From NCBI GenBank assembly GCA_026417315.1, contig JAOADM010000006.1, positions 1 through 39,761 of the forward strand: a stretch of 39,761 bases of DNA, given 5' to 3'. This document shows, in pieces, positions 1-9,300 of this stretch (within the stretch, counting starts at the first letter, position 1; the number at the start of each line of letters is the position of its first letter). The notes below the pieces were generated by a model. That model did no database searches. It saw only the letters and a list, made by a program, of their open reading frames with translations, and was not told the origin of the DNA. The stretch comes from Limisphaera sp. (GTDB lineage: Bacteria > Verrucomicrobiota > Verrucomicrobiia > Limisphaerales > Limisphaeraceae). A program made the position numbers and the translations under genes.

Positions 1-16
1 TGTGTATAAGAGACAG
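1..16. other. Nextera transposon-end adapter remnant (artefact)
   Basis: The first 16 bases, TGTGTATAAGAGACAG, are identical to the 3' part of the 19-base Tn5 mosaic end used in Nextera libraries. The aldehyde dehydrogenase reading frame on the minus strand is convincing up to base 17 and then runs into the adapter. These bases are therefore not chromosomal, and the contig ends at base 17. Confidence 0.95.
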
Positions 17-265
17 CAGCATATCAGCGCCATCGATCAGCTCGGCAATGCGCCGCAGCAGCCGGGCGCGTCCGGCCGCGGGCCACAACCGGAATTGTCG
101 AAAGGCCTCCCAGGCCAGGCGCGCTGCACGATCCACGTCGGCAGCGTCGGCCCAGTAATACGCGGGCTCGAGGTTCTCCCCGGTGGCGGGGTTCACCGCA
201 CGAGTGGGCGAACCTTTCGGCTCTGCGCAACCATGCCCGATCAGGGACAGACCCTCCAGTTTCAT
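17..265 (-). CDS. 2,5-dioxovalerate (alpha-ketoglutarate semialdehyde) dehydrogenase, N-terminal part
   Basis: Only the first 83 codons are present; the rest is lost at the contig end. The start is the ATG at 265 (MKLEGLSLIG...). The peptide has the family's N-terminal pattern: a short G-x-SLIG strand, then AVNPATGE at about residues 27-34, LEP, an ADAADVDRAARLAWEAF helix and RARLLRRIAELID. This is the cofactor-domain start of NADP-type aldehyde dehydrogenases that oxidise 2-oxoglutarate semialdehyde to 2-oxoglutarate. It lies 115 bases downstream of a DapA-family lyase and an FAD D-amino-acid dehydrogenase on the same strand, which supports the last step of 4-hydroxyproline breakdown. The catalytic Cys and Glu are outside the window. 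A related sugar-acid pathway (arabinose or glucarate to 2-oxoglutarate) is the main alternative. Confidence 0.85.
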
Positions 266-380
266 AGGCTCTCCGGCGCGAACCCTGTGCAAACCGGTCC
301 AACGCGACCGCGACCTCGCGTGCCGGTTCTTCGCAGCCGCGCAGGTCCGGCGCCACGGGCGGGACGAATCGCTTCCCGGA

Positions 381-1322
381 TCATGGTCGAGAACGCGTGC
401 AAACGGACGCGTCTTTGGGTCGCTGCGCGAGGCAGCGGCGGATGAGTTCCAGCGCCCTTTTGCGCTCGGCACCTGCCAGGGGCAGGCGCGGCGGTCGCAC
501 GCGCTCGCTGCCCGTACCCGTCTCCTGTTGGACCAGTTTGATCAGTTGCACGAATTTGTTGCTGGTGTCGAGGCGGAGCAGGGGAAGAAACCACTGGTAC
601 AGCGTTTCCAGCCGGGATTCCGGACCGCGACGGGCCAGTTCGAAGAGCGCCACCGATTCCCGCGGCAGGGCGTTGGCCAGCCCGGCGATCCATCCCACCG
701 CCCCGGCGCGCACCCCTTCCACGATGAGGTCGTCCACCCCCACCAGCAGCGCCAGTCGCTCCCCGCACAAGGCCCGCAACGCGGTAATCCGACGGACATC
801 GCCACTGGATTCCTTGACGGCGTGCAGATTGGGGTTCCGTTCCGCCAACTGCGCGATCTGCTCGGGCAAAAAATCTGTCCGATAGGCGATGGGATTGTTG
901 TAAAGCATGCCGGAGAGGCCGCTGCTTCGCAGCACGCTCTCCACATGGCTCAACATCTCACGGGCGTCGCCGGCGTACACGTAGGGCGGCAGAATCATGA
1001 GCCCGGAGCAACCGATGCTCTCGGCCTCGCGGGCCAGTTCCACCGCCTCGGCGGTGCTCAGGGTGCCGATACCGGCCACCACGGCGGCACGGCCTTCGAG
1101 GGCATCAACGACCGTGCGCAAGATGGCCACCTTTTCCTCAAAACGCAGGGTGGGACTTTCCCCGAGGGACCCGAGGGCGACCACCCCCGTGCAACCGTGG
1201 TCCACCAGCCACCGTGCATGGCGCCTCAGGAATTCATGGTCCACCTGCCCATCGGCACGAAACGGGGTCGTGATGGCGGGCAGTACGCCCTCCCAGCGCA
1301 TGGTGGATTGCTTTGCCTTCAT
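381..1322 (-). CDS. DapA-family lyase, probable 1-pyrroline-4-hydroxy-2-carboxylate deaminase
   Basis: A 313-residue TIM-barrel class I lyase of the dihydrodipicolinate synthase/N-acetylneuraminate lyase family. Visible signatures are GSLGES at residues 51-56 (the carboxylate-binding GxxGE motif), Tyr141 in LYNNP and the Schiff-base Lys170 in HAVKESSGD. The start at 1322 (MKAKQS...) lies 13 bases after the stop of the upstream FAD dehydrogenase; MRWEG seven codons in is an alternative. Lying between a D-amino-acid dehydrogenase and a 2,5-dioxovalerate dehydrogenase, it most likely deaminates and dehydrates the hydroxyproline-derived pyrroline to 2-oxoglutarate semialdehyde. Family membership is certain from the motifs. 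The substrate is inferred from neighbours; a true DapA or a ketodeoxy-sugar-acid dehydratase cannot be excluded from sequence alone. Confidence 0.85.
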   Translation of the reverse strand: MKAKQSTMRWEGVLPAITTPFRADGQVDHEFLRRHARWLVDHGCTGVVALGSLGESPTLRFEEKVAILRTVVDALEGRAAVVAGIGTLSTAEAVELAREAESIGCSGLMILPPYVYAGDAREMLSHVESVLRSSGLSGMLYNNPIAYRTDFLPEQIAQLAERNPNLHAVKESSGDVRRITALRALCGERLALLVGVDDLIVEGVRAGAVGWIAGLANALPRESVALFELARRGPESRLETLYQWFLPLLRLDTSNKFVQLIKLVQQETGTGSERVRPPRLPLAGAERKRALELIRRCLAQRPKDASVCTRSRP

Positions 1323-1335
1323 GATGTGCGCGGTC

Positions 1336-2592
1336 TCAGTGGTAGCGGTCGGGCGCCAGCAAAGGCGGCGCGCTCTCCGAGCGCCGCCCGGCAATCGCCT
1401 CCGCCAGCCATTGTCCCGTGGCGGGCCCCAAACTCAATCCCAACATTGCATGCCCGGTGGCGATCCACAGATTCTCCCAGCCACTCGGGCGCCCGAGGTA
1501 GGGCAGGCCGTCCGGTGAGCAGGGCCGCAAGCCGGCCCAGGGCGGAATTCGGTTGAAATCCTCCGGACGGAAATCCGGAAAGTACCGGCAAAAAGAATTG
1601 ACGAGGCCGCGGATCCGCACGGGGTTGATGGACGGATCCGTGCCCACCAGCTCCATGGTTCCGCCGACGCGCAGCGCGCCGTTCATCGGGGTGACCGCCA
1701 CGCGGGCCTCCGTGCAGAGGCAGCCCGTCTGGGGCCGCTGGCGCGGCGCGGGAAGGGTCAGACTGTAACCCTTGCCCCCCTGCAAGGGCAGTCGGAGCCC
1801 GAGTTTGGCAGCCAGTTCGGCGGACCACACGCCCGCTGACAAGACGAAGGCATCCCCCTCGACGGTGCTGCCGTCTCGGAGGCGCACCCCCTGGATGCGG
1901 TTGGCCTGCACCACCCAATCCTGCACTTCCGCCTGCCAGAGAAACCTCGCCCCCGCCTCGCCACTCATGCGCTGGAGCGTGCTCATGAAGCGCTCCGGTT
2001 TGAGATGACAGTCCATCGGATAGAACGCGGCTCCGACAATCTGCAGTTGCAGGTCGGGATTCATGCGCCGCACCTGTTCGGCGTCCAAGACCTCGGCGGG
2101 CATTCCCAGTTGCCGCGCCTGGGCCGCGGCTTTCGCCTCCTCTTCCAGCCCGTGCCCGGTGGCACAAAGCATCAGGAGTCCCTTTTTCTCGAGCCCGAGC
2201 TCCGGGCCGGCGTTCGCGGCCAGTTGCTCGAACGCCTGTCGACCTGCCAGGAGCAGGTCCCGCAGCACGGGGGCCGCTCGCTCGACGTGAGCCCGGGTGG
2301 CCGCTCGCCAAAAGCGCCACGCCCACCCCCACAGCCCGGGATCCAACCGCGGCCGCACGTAAAATGGCGAGTCGGGGCGGAACATCCATTTCAGAGCCAG
2401 TTTCACCATGCCGGGGGCCGCCAGCGGAATGAAATGGCTCGGCACGACGAGCCCGGCGTTGCCGAAGGAACAGCCGTCCCGCTCCGGTCCGTTCCGATCC
2501 AAAACGCAGACGTCCATCCCCCGGCGGACGCAGTACCACGCTGTGGAAAGTCCGATCACCCCCGCCCCCACGATGACCACCCGGGTTTTCAT
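1336..2592 (-). CDS. FAD-dependent D-amino-acid dehydrogenase (DadA-like), probable D-hydroxyproline dehydrogenase
   Basis: A 418-residue flavoprotein of the glycine oxidase/D-amino-acid dehydrogenase family. The N-terminus is a Rossmann FAD-binding strand-loop-helix (VVIVGAGVIGLSTAWYCVRRG, ending with acidic VLDRN). The C-terminal half has the GLRPCSPDGLPYLG and WIATGHAMLGLSLGPATG blocks that contact flavin and substrate. The start at 2592 (MKTRVVIVGAG) places the FAD motif right at the N-terminus; the open frame upstream has no such homology. It is first in a tight minus-strand set with the DapA-like lyase (13-base gap) and aldehyde dehydrogenase, so it probably oxidises cis-4-hydroxy-D-proline. 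A 4-hydroxyproline 2-epimerase would be expected nearby, but none is in the window. Generic D-amino-acid oxidation is the alternative. Confidence 0.87.
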   Translation of the reverse strand: MKTRVVIVGAGVIGLSTAWYCVRRGMDVCVLDRNGPERDGCSFGNAGLVVPSHFIPLAAPGMVKLALKWMFRPDSPFYVRPRLDPGLWGWAWRFWRAATRAHVERAAPVLRDLLLAGRQAFEQLAANAGPELGLEKKGLLMLCATGHGLEEEAKAAAQARQLGMPAEVLDAEQVRRMNPDLQLQIVGAAFYPMDCHLKPERFMSTLQRMSGEAGARFLWQAEVQDWVVQANRIQGVRLRDGSTVEGDAFVLSAGVWSAELAAKLGLRLPLQGGKGYSLTLPAPRQRPQTGCLCTEARVAVTPMNGALRVGGTMELVGTDPSINPVRIRGLVNSFCRYFPDFRPEDFNRIPPWAGLRPCSPDGLPYLGRPSGWENLWIATGHAMLGLSLGPATGQWLAEAIAGRRSESAPPLLAPDRYH

Positions 2593-2924
2593 ATCGCAAA
2601 GTTTCCCTCGGGCCTGCGGCGTTGACGAGGCTGCCGCGCCAAGCCGCCATGGCCCTGGACAGCCGGCAACTGGGCCGCGGCGCTCCATGGGCAGCCCGAA
2701 GCCCACACCGGGACCGCCACCGGCAGGCGGGTCGCGATCTTACGAACCGGCTGCCGGGCACCAGCGGCAGTTTACGAGGAGCCCAAGACACGCGCAAACT
2801 TCCGGGCCGGGCACCAGCCTGAATGAAACCCGGCATCGGGGCGCACTCGTGCCGCCCTGGAATCCCACGGCGCGCCCGCGGGCGTGCCCCCTCGAACCTG
2901 ATCGGCACAGCCATGGCCGGCATC
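2593..2924. other. Intergenic gap upstream of the putative hydroxyproline operon
   Basis: These 332 bases separate the FAD dehydrogenase start from the coaB stop, with both genes on the minus strand. Open frames here are extensions of neighbours or have no recognisable protein character. I see no tRNA, clear terminator or convincing sigma-70 promoter. The operon promoter should lie here. Confidence 0.5.
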
Positions 2925-3593
2925 CTAAACAGCGGCTGCGCCTCTTCCAGCACACCGCCTCACCAACTCGGCACACAACGCGGTGCGGTCGGCCAGCCAA
3001 AGCGGCTCGCCCCCGTGTTCGACAATCGCAAAAGCCTCGCCACACGCAGGCCCGTTGAGCACACAGGCGTCGGTCTGGTACCGCGCCAGTTGGGCACGCG
3101 CCTCTGCGACTGCCTCCTGAGGGTTGCCGTCCACGACGTACTTCCAGCCCACCAACCAGGCGGTCGGAAACCAGCGGCGCAGCGAGGCAATGAGCTTGGG
3201 CGTGGGGATCAGCTCCACCCAAATCGGCCCCAGCTCCGTGGGAATCTTTCCAGCCGTGATTGGGCGGCGCAGCCCGGACGGCCCGATTTGCCACGCGGTG
3301 CCCGGCTTGTAGTCGCTAACCGCGGCGGCATGGAAGACGGCACCGAACCTTGTCCCGCTGCACTCCTGCAACAAACGCTCCAGACTCTCCGTGGTCGTGA
3401 ATCGGCGCAGCTCCGCCGCGCGGGCGGGGAGGCTGCACGTGGCCAATTCACCCAGCAGCAACGTCACCCGGTGTCCGGCCTCCGCGAGCGCGTTGGCGAG
3501 TTCGATGCCCAATCGGCCCGTGGAGAGATTTGTGAGCCTGCGCACGCGGTCCAAGGGCTCCCAGGTTGGACCGGCCGTGACCAGGCAGTTCAT
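2925..3593 (-). CDS. coaB: Phosphopantothenate--cysteine ligase (CoaB, stand-alone)
   Basis: A 222-residue protein matching only the ligase half of bacterial CoaBC. It joins cysteine to 4'-phosphopantothenate in coenzyme A synthesis. The N-terminus carries the nucleotide-binding segment GPTWEPLDRVRRLTNLSTGRLG (about residues 8-29), and AAVSDYKP follows at 90-97, both diagnostic of CoaB. A lysine in TAGKIPTE (about residue 116) corresponds to the conserved lysine region. The decarboxylase (CoaC, flavodoxin-like) half is absent, so it must be encoded elsewhere. The gene starts 32 bases after the dnaN stop on the same strand and may be co-transcribed with it. Length and motifs agree with stand-alone ligases. 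Confidence 0.88.
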   Translation of the reverse strand: MNCLVTAGPTWEPLDRVRRLTNLSTGRLGIELANALAEAGHRVTLLLGELATCSLPARAAELRRFTTTESLERLLQECSGTRFGAVFHAAAVSDYKPGTAWQIGPSGLRRPITAGKIPTELGPIWVELIPTPKLIASLRRWFPTAWLVGWKYVVDGNPQEAVAEARAQLARYQTDACVLNGPACGEAFAIVEHGGEPLWLADRTALCAELVRRCAGRGAAAV

Positions 3594-3625
3594 CTGGCGA
3601 AGCCGCAGTGCACCAGCCCGCAGCG

Positions 3626-4738
3626 CTACGTCAGGCGCATGGGCATCACGACGTAGAGGAACGGGCCGTTGACCTTGAGGACGCCCGGGCTCAGCTCGTC
3701 CGTGAGCTCGAGGAAGACCTCATCGTACTCGGTCAGGGCCGTCAAAGGTTCGATGAGGTAGCGCGGGTTGAATGCGATGGCCAACTCGTTGCCGGCATAG
3801 TTGATCGCCAGGCTCTCCCGTGCCTCACCCACGTCGGGTGAATTGGCCGTGATCGCCAGATTATTGCGCGTGAAGGTGAGTTTCACCGAGTTGGCCTTGT
3901 CGCTGGTCATGAACTCGGCGCGACGCAACGCGTGCAAAAATTCCTCGCGCGGCAACGTGACTCGTTCGCGCGCCTCCGTCGGGATGACCTGCCGGTAATT
4001 GGGATAGTGGCCCTCCACCAGCTTCGTGATCAGCAGTACCGGAGCGCCCTTCTCGTCCTTGAACTCGAAAGCCGCCTGATTCTCCGCAAAGCGGACCAGC
4101 ACGTTCCCCGGGCCCGGAAGGAGCCGCGCCATCTCGCCCACGGCCTTCGCCGGCAGAATGAACTCCCCCTGCCCCTGCTCCGGCAGGTCCACCTCCTCCT
4201 CCACCAGCGCCAGGCGACGACCGTCGGTCGCCACCAAGGTGAGCTTGTGCTCCTTGAGGCTGAAGAACACGCCATTGAGCACGTACCGGGACTCGTCGGT
4301 GGACATGGCAAACGAGGTCTTGCGCAACATCCCGGCCAGGCGCTCCCGGGGCAGCTCGACCTGTTGCGCCTTGGGAAACACAGGCAACGGAGGAAATTCA
4401 TCCGCACTGATGCCCCGCAGTCGATAGTAGGACGACGCAGCCCGCAAACTGCAGGTGTTTTTCTCGTCCACCTCCATCTCGATCTCGAGGCCGTTGAGCT
4501 CGCGGACGATGCCGAAAAGTGTCTTTGCGGGGACCGTCGTGGCACCCGGACTGCCCACGGTGGCCGGTACACTGCACGAGACGGTCATGTCCAGGTCCGT
4601 GGCGGTCAGTTCAAGCTGACCCGGTTGTGCGCGCAGCAGAACGTTGTGCAGGATGGGAAGCGTCGTGCGTCCCCCGGCCACGTTCTGCACGGCTTGCAGT
4701 CCGCTCAGGAGGTGCTCCTTGGCGATGGTCAGGTTCAT
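3626..4738 (-). CDS. dnaN: DNA polymerase III beta sliding clamp
   Basis: A 370-residue protein with three repeated clamp domains. It begins MNLTIAKEHLLSGLQAVQNV and has TLPILHNVLLRA, TDLDMTVSC and LVATDGRRLALVEEEV in the expected places. It ends with YVVMPMRLT, the classic C-terminal strand next to the protein-binding pocket. It forms the ring that tethers DNA polymerase III and recruits clamp-binding proteins. The length is normal and the start at 4738 fits the family. It is followed closely by coaB. Upstream is a 212-base gap with two DnaA boxes, but no dnaA or recF is seen in the window. Confidence 0.96.
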   Translation of the reverse strand: MNLTIAKEHLLSGLQAVQNVAGGRTTLPILHNVLLRAQPGQLELTATDLDMTVSCSVPATVGSPGATTVPAKTLFGIVRELNGLEIEMEVDEKNTCSLRAASSYYRLRGISADEFPPLPVFPKAQQVELPRERLAGMLRKTSFAMSTDESRYVLNGVFFSLKEHKLTLVATDGRRLALVEEEVDLPEQGQGEFILPAKAVGEMARLLPGPGNVLVRFAENQAAFEFKDEKGAPVLLITKLVEGHYPNYRQVIPTEARERVTLPREEFLHALRRAEFMTSDKANSVKLTFTRNNLAITANSPDVGEARESLAINYAGNELAIAFNPRYLIEPLTALTEYDEVFLELTDELSPGVLKVNGPFLYVVMPMRLT

Positions 4739-4796
4739 GCGCTGCCTGGGCTACTAGGGTTCAACGAGCTTTCAAAACCGCCGTATTCTTAGGGGT

Positions 4797-4805
4797 TGTG
4801 AATAA
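4797..4805 (-). promoter_or_regulatory. DnaA box (TTATTCACA on the minus strand)
   Basis: TGTGAATAA on the plus strand is the complement of TTATTCACA, a perfect match to the relaxed DnaA consensus TTATNCACA. It lies 59 bases upstream of the dnaN start, inside a relatively AT-rich patch. It could serve DnaA control of dnaN or be part of an origin. A single 9-mer can occur by chance, but a second box follows 145 bases further upstream. Confidence 0.5.
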
Positions 4806-4950
4806 GGCAGAATGCGCGCAGGTGTCAAGGAAAGGCGGGGAAATCAGGCCCTGATCCATGGTCGATAACCTGGGGACAAGCTGCGTGCCGGGCGTCCTCG
4901 GGCGAAGTTGTTCAGGACGTTCCTCCATTGTTCGCACTCCGTTGGACTGG

Positions 4951-4959
4951 TTATCCACA
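4951..4959 (+). promoter_or_regulatory. DnaA box (TTATCCACA, perfect consensus)
   Basis: An exact match to the high-affinity DnaA box. Its first three bases are also the complement of the TAA stop of the cysteine desulfurase gene. It is inverted relative to the box at 4797, and a weaker match on the minus strand (TTATCGACC, two mismatches) lies near 4859-4867. The spacing and the position just upstream of dnaN suggest DnaA binding. Confidence 0.55.
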
Positions 4960-6099
4960 AGTTCTTGCACGTTCGACCACCCGCCGGAAGGCCTCGGCAA
5001 TTCGGGGCACGTCGTCCGGAGTGTTGTCGCGACCGAGGGAGAAGCGGACCAGTCCGGCGGCCACCTGGGGCGGAACACCGAGGGCCATTGCCACGTGCGA
5101 GGGCTCCATGGCACCGGCCGAGCATGCCGATCCTGCCGAGGCGCAGACACCCTCCAGGTCGAGTCCGGCCACCAATGTGACGCTGTCGAGGTCCTCGACG
5201 GCCACTGCCAGCGTGTTGGGGAGGCGCGCCGTCCGCGGGCTCAGCAGATGAACGCCGGGGATCGACAAAAGCTCCGCGGCGAGCGAATCGGTGAGCGACT
5301 GGAGCCTTGCTGGGTCGAAGACCGGCGGCCGCAGGAAGCGTTCCATCGCAGCCACCAGACCCGCGATTGCCGGGAGGTTCTCGGTGCCAGCCCGGTTCTC
5401 GTTCTCGTGCGGCCCGCCGAACAGCAACGGCTGTACCCGCAATGGCGAGCGCACATACAACAGCCCTGCCCCCTTGGGACCGTGAAACTTGTGGGCGCAA
5501 AGGGACACCAGGTCGGCCCCGAGATCCCTCACCGAGGTGAAGGGCATCTTCCCGAAAAACTGGACGGCGTCCGTGTGGAACCAGACGCCCCGCTCCCGGC
5601 AGAGAGCAGCCAGCGCCGGTACCGGTTGCAGCGTGCCGATTTCGTTGTTGGCGGCCATGATGGACACTAGGACCGTGTCGGGTTCGAACGCCGCGGCGAG
5701 GCGCTCCGGCTCCACGAAACCCTCGCGGGTCACGGGTAACCGGGTCACGCGAAACCCCTCGTGCCGCTCCAGGTGCGCCATCGCCTCCAGCACGGCATGG
5801 TGTTCGACGGCCGAGGTGATCAGGTGCCGCCCCCTGTCCCGCAGCGCGCGCGCCGCTCCCAGCACCGCCAGGTTCACGCTCTCGGTCCCCCCGCTGGTGA
5901 AGATGATCTCGCTCGGCTTGGCACCCAAGACGGCAGCTGCCCGTTCACGCGCCTCGTCCAACGCGGCGCGGGCACGGCGGCCGTATTGATGAAGGCTGGA
6001 CGGATTGCCCCAGATCTCCGTCAAAAACGGCCACATCGCCGACCGCACCTCCGGGTCCAGAGGAGTGGTGGCGTTGTAATCGCAGTAGATCGTGTGCAT
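4951..6099 (-). CDS. Cysteine desulfurase (NifS/IscS family)
   Basis: A 382-residue class V aminotransferase-fold PLP enzyme that removes sulfur from cysteine for Fe-S cluster or tRNA thiolation. Visible residues are His101 in SAVEHHAVL, Asp177 in FHTDAVQ, the PLP Lys204 in SLCAHKFHGPKG and the persulfide Cys326 in the long loop SAGSACSAGAMEPSH. That loop places it in group I (IscS/NifS-like) rather than SufS. The start at 6099 (MHTIYCDYNATTPLDP) is the family's standard N-terminus; the longer open frame upstream shows no homology. No iscU, iscR or nif genes are adjacent, so the sulfur acceptor cannot be told. The stop overlaps a perfect DnaA box. Confidence 0.93.
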   Translation of the reverse strand: MHTIYCDYNATTPLDPEVRSAMWPFLTEIWGNPSSLHQYGRRARAALDEARERAAAVLGAKPSEIIFTSGGTESVNLAVLGAARALRDRGRHLITSAVEHHAVLEAMAHLERHEGFRVTRLPVTREGFVEPERLAAAFEPDTVLVSIMAANNEIGTLQPVPALAALCRERGVWFHTDAVQFFGKMPFTSVRDLGADLVSLCAHKFHGPKGAGLLYVRSPLRVQPLLFGGPHENENRAGTENLPAIAGLVAAMERFLRPPVFDPARLQSLTDSLAAELLSIPGVHLLSPRTARLPNTLAVAVEDLDSVTLVAGLDLEGVCASAGSACSAGAMEPSHVAMALGVPPQVAAGLVRFSLGRDNTPDDVPRIAEAFRRVVERARTCG

Positions 6100-6388
6100 C
6101 GATGCTCCCAAATCTAGCCTGCGGCCAACGAACCGCGAGCCCGAAGGCGCCCCGCTGTTCCCGTTGGCAGGGGAGGGGGACAGCAATTCGCGCCCGACAA
6201 CCCCGGCGCAAGGCCAGACCGCAACGCCGGCTTCTTCCAGCCTCGGGACCACCATCGCATCGCTTGGGAATCGCGACGCCGTCAGGCGCCCGAGGTCCGG
6301 CTGCGGAGTGCGGATGATGCAGGCTCGCCTGCGGGCGTCCCCTCGCAACGGACCGGCCCGGGCCGGGTGGAACCGCAGACGTGCAACA

Positions 6389-9300
6389 TCAACGCTGCTC
6401 GCCCGATGCCGGCGGGGTCGGACTGGCGAGACAAGCTCCCGGGCTAGGCGGCGTTGCCGGCGGCTTCCGCCTCGGCGGCCACAACCAGCAGCCCCCGGTA
6501 CTGAACTGGATCCACCCCCATCGCAGCCAACGCAGCAGCGATACTGCCAGCCACAATGCCCAGGCCAACATGGCCAGCCGGTACCACCAAAGCGATACCG
6601 CCCACGCCTCGGGCAGGGGTAAATGAGGGCCGGTGCGCGGGCTGAACCAGCGATGCTCCCAGGTCGTTGAGCCATTTCCCGTGATGAACATCTCCACCCG
6701 ACCCAGGAGACCAGCAGAGACCGCCATGTAGAGCACCGCCAACGCCATCACCGTCAGGAACACCAGGAGGACCTGAAACAGGTCTGCCAGCCACCAGCGC
6801 TGCTCCACCAGATTCCAGCTGCCCCGCAACTGGAGCCCCGCGAACCAGACCACCACCAACCATGCCACCCACACGGGCACCTGGGTCAATCCAACAAGCA
6901 GCAAAAACCATCCGAAATGACCCAACGGGCCGGCCTTGAGCCGGCTCAGGATCACGGCCATCACAGCCGCCAACGCCAGGACAGCCCAGAAGCGCACGGC
7001 CGGCCCGAGCACAGGTCCCCGCGTGCCAAGCACCCATCGATCTGTTGGCAACCGTACTACCTGCTGGACATTGGCGGCCTCCACCGGCAATCCCACAGCC
7101 GACGGGCGGATGCGGGACTGCAAGGGTTCGGACTCTTTCCATGAAACCATGATTTCCTGCTCGCCCGGCACCACCGGGACCAGAAGGCGATGCCCCACCC
7201 GCTGTGGCGGCAGGCTGTTCCCGTCGCGCTGCACCGACTCGATCTCCGCCCCCTGGGGGAGTTCCAAAACGAAGTCCTGACCGAGGCTTGAAAGGACGCG
7301 CAGTCGCAGGCGGGTTGTGCGCAGCCGATGTCCCACGTCGGTCACGTGATCGACGGAACGCACCGTCAGGGTCGCGCCCGGGATCGGCTCCGGACGCGAG
7401 ACACGCAGACGCGTTTTCTCTCCGGGCCACGGCCGCCAAACCGGGGCCAGGTCTCGGCCCTCCTCATAAACCGGGGCGAGTTCCTCGAACGCCACGTTCC
7501 ACACCGGACCCGCCAGCAGCCGCCACTGCTCCGCCCACGTGTCGTCAGCGCGTGCCTCCAATACGAGGACCTCCACCGGGGCCAGTTCGCTTTCCCAGGA
7601 GAATTCTGCCTGCCCGGGACCCAGGTTGACCTCCACCCGACCCTCCTTGGGCGTGATGCCGCCGGTGAGGATCTGTTCCCCCGGCAGGATGGGCACGGCC
7701 ACCGTCGCCGCCCTCACCGGCGGGGACAACCGACGCACCCGCGTCCGGACCTTCCAGCGCAGACCCAGCTCCAACTCTCGAAGCACTTCGAACGCCGGGA
7801 CAAGCGGTTGCTGATCGTAGGCGGTGGATTGGGCGGTTCGGGCTCGTGCGCCGGGCTCGGCGGCCACGCGCTGGAAAAACACCTGCGATTGCGGGACACC
7901 TTCCGGGTCGATGCCGGTGAGGGTCCACCCGGGGGCCTGCACCGCCACACGACGCGGCCGCAAGAGGAACGACCACACCCACTCGTCCACTTCGGCCAGG
8001 AAGCCCTCCAGACGCACGTGATGGACGCCGGGGGACACAACGACCCACAAAGAGTTGTCTTCACGCCGCAAAGCCGCCACCGGCGCCCCGTCCAGGGTCA
8101 CGCGGAGAGGGGACCACTGGGCAAACCGGGCCGGTAACGGCACCGCACACGTCGCCGCGGCTTCGATGCGGCTTTCCAACACAAGGTGTCGATTGGTCAG
8201 CGTCAGCGTGGCGAAGGGAATCTCGGCTGCGCCCGGAAAGGCCGGGGGAGCGGCCAGGAGACGTTCCCGCAACTGATTGAGCAGGTCGAGCGGCGGAAAT
8301 TCGGACGCGGACAGCGGCCGCGGCCCCCCGAGGACCAACAACAACGTGGTGAACACCACGGCGGCCGAACCACCTGCGGCGGGTCGGGAAGCCTGGGGCG
8401 GGGCCACCGCGCCTAGGGGCCGGCTGGCAGCAGAGCGGCCGGAGGCACGCACCAGGACCAGCGCCAGCCACAACAACAACAGTGCCCGCAGCGTGCTCAG
8501 GCATCGCTCCAGCCAGCGCGGTATCAGCCACCAGCGTACCGTCTGATCCGGTTGGACCGGCCCGTTCCATTGGAACTCCACCCTGCGCCACGTCCATTCG
8601 GGCACGCCCGGCCCGGTTTGAATCCGGGCAGAAAGATCCTGTGCCAGATTCGCCGCGAGACCGGCATCCGCCGCACGATCGGGAGCGGCCGCCTCAAATG
8701 CGGCGCCCAGTTCCACTTTTCGCCAGGCAGATGGCAAGACGGCCCTCCTGCGGGGCTGGATCGCTTCGGGCTCCTTGACGGCGGCTGCGGCTGGCAGCGT
8801 GGTCACGGGAGACGGACCCGCACCGGGGACCCATTCGAGCTGGGGATACAGCGCTTGTTGGAGTTGCCGACCCACGAATGGCACGAGGGCAATCCCTAGC
8901 CACAGCAGTGCGACAGCCTGGGCAGCACGCAGGGCCAGTTCGGCCCGGGCCGTGCGCACCAGACGCAGCAGGGCCAACAAGACCAATACCACCCACCAGA
9001 CCAGCCGGGGCGCCCCGGGCTCGTGATAAGCAAGCACCGCAGCCACCAGCGCCAGCGCCCCTGCTCGCCACCCCAGGAGTTGCCGCACGGCCAGAACAAA
9101 AATGAGCACACCAAACAGGTCCAGCAACGTCCACTTCCGCAGCCAGTCCCCTTGCACTCGGTCCGGCCCCCACAACGCGAGCAGACGCCATCCCACGGGC
9201 AGGTGCAGGACACCGCTCAGCTCGTCTGCCGACACCATCCATCCAGTGGCCGACATCGGCCCCCGAACCGGCTGCCGGCCCACACATTCGGCGGCGAACT

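Noticed and set aside
183..1556. A 457-codon plus-strand frame across the hydroxyproline gene region
   Set aside because: It overlaps three minus-strand genes with clear catalytic motifs and has no recognisable domain.
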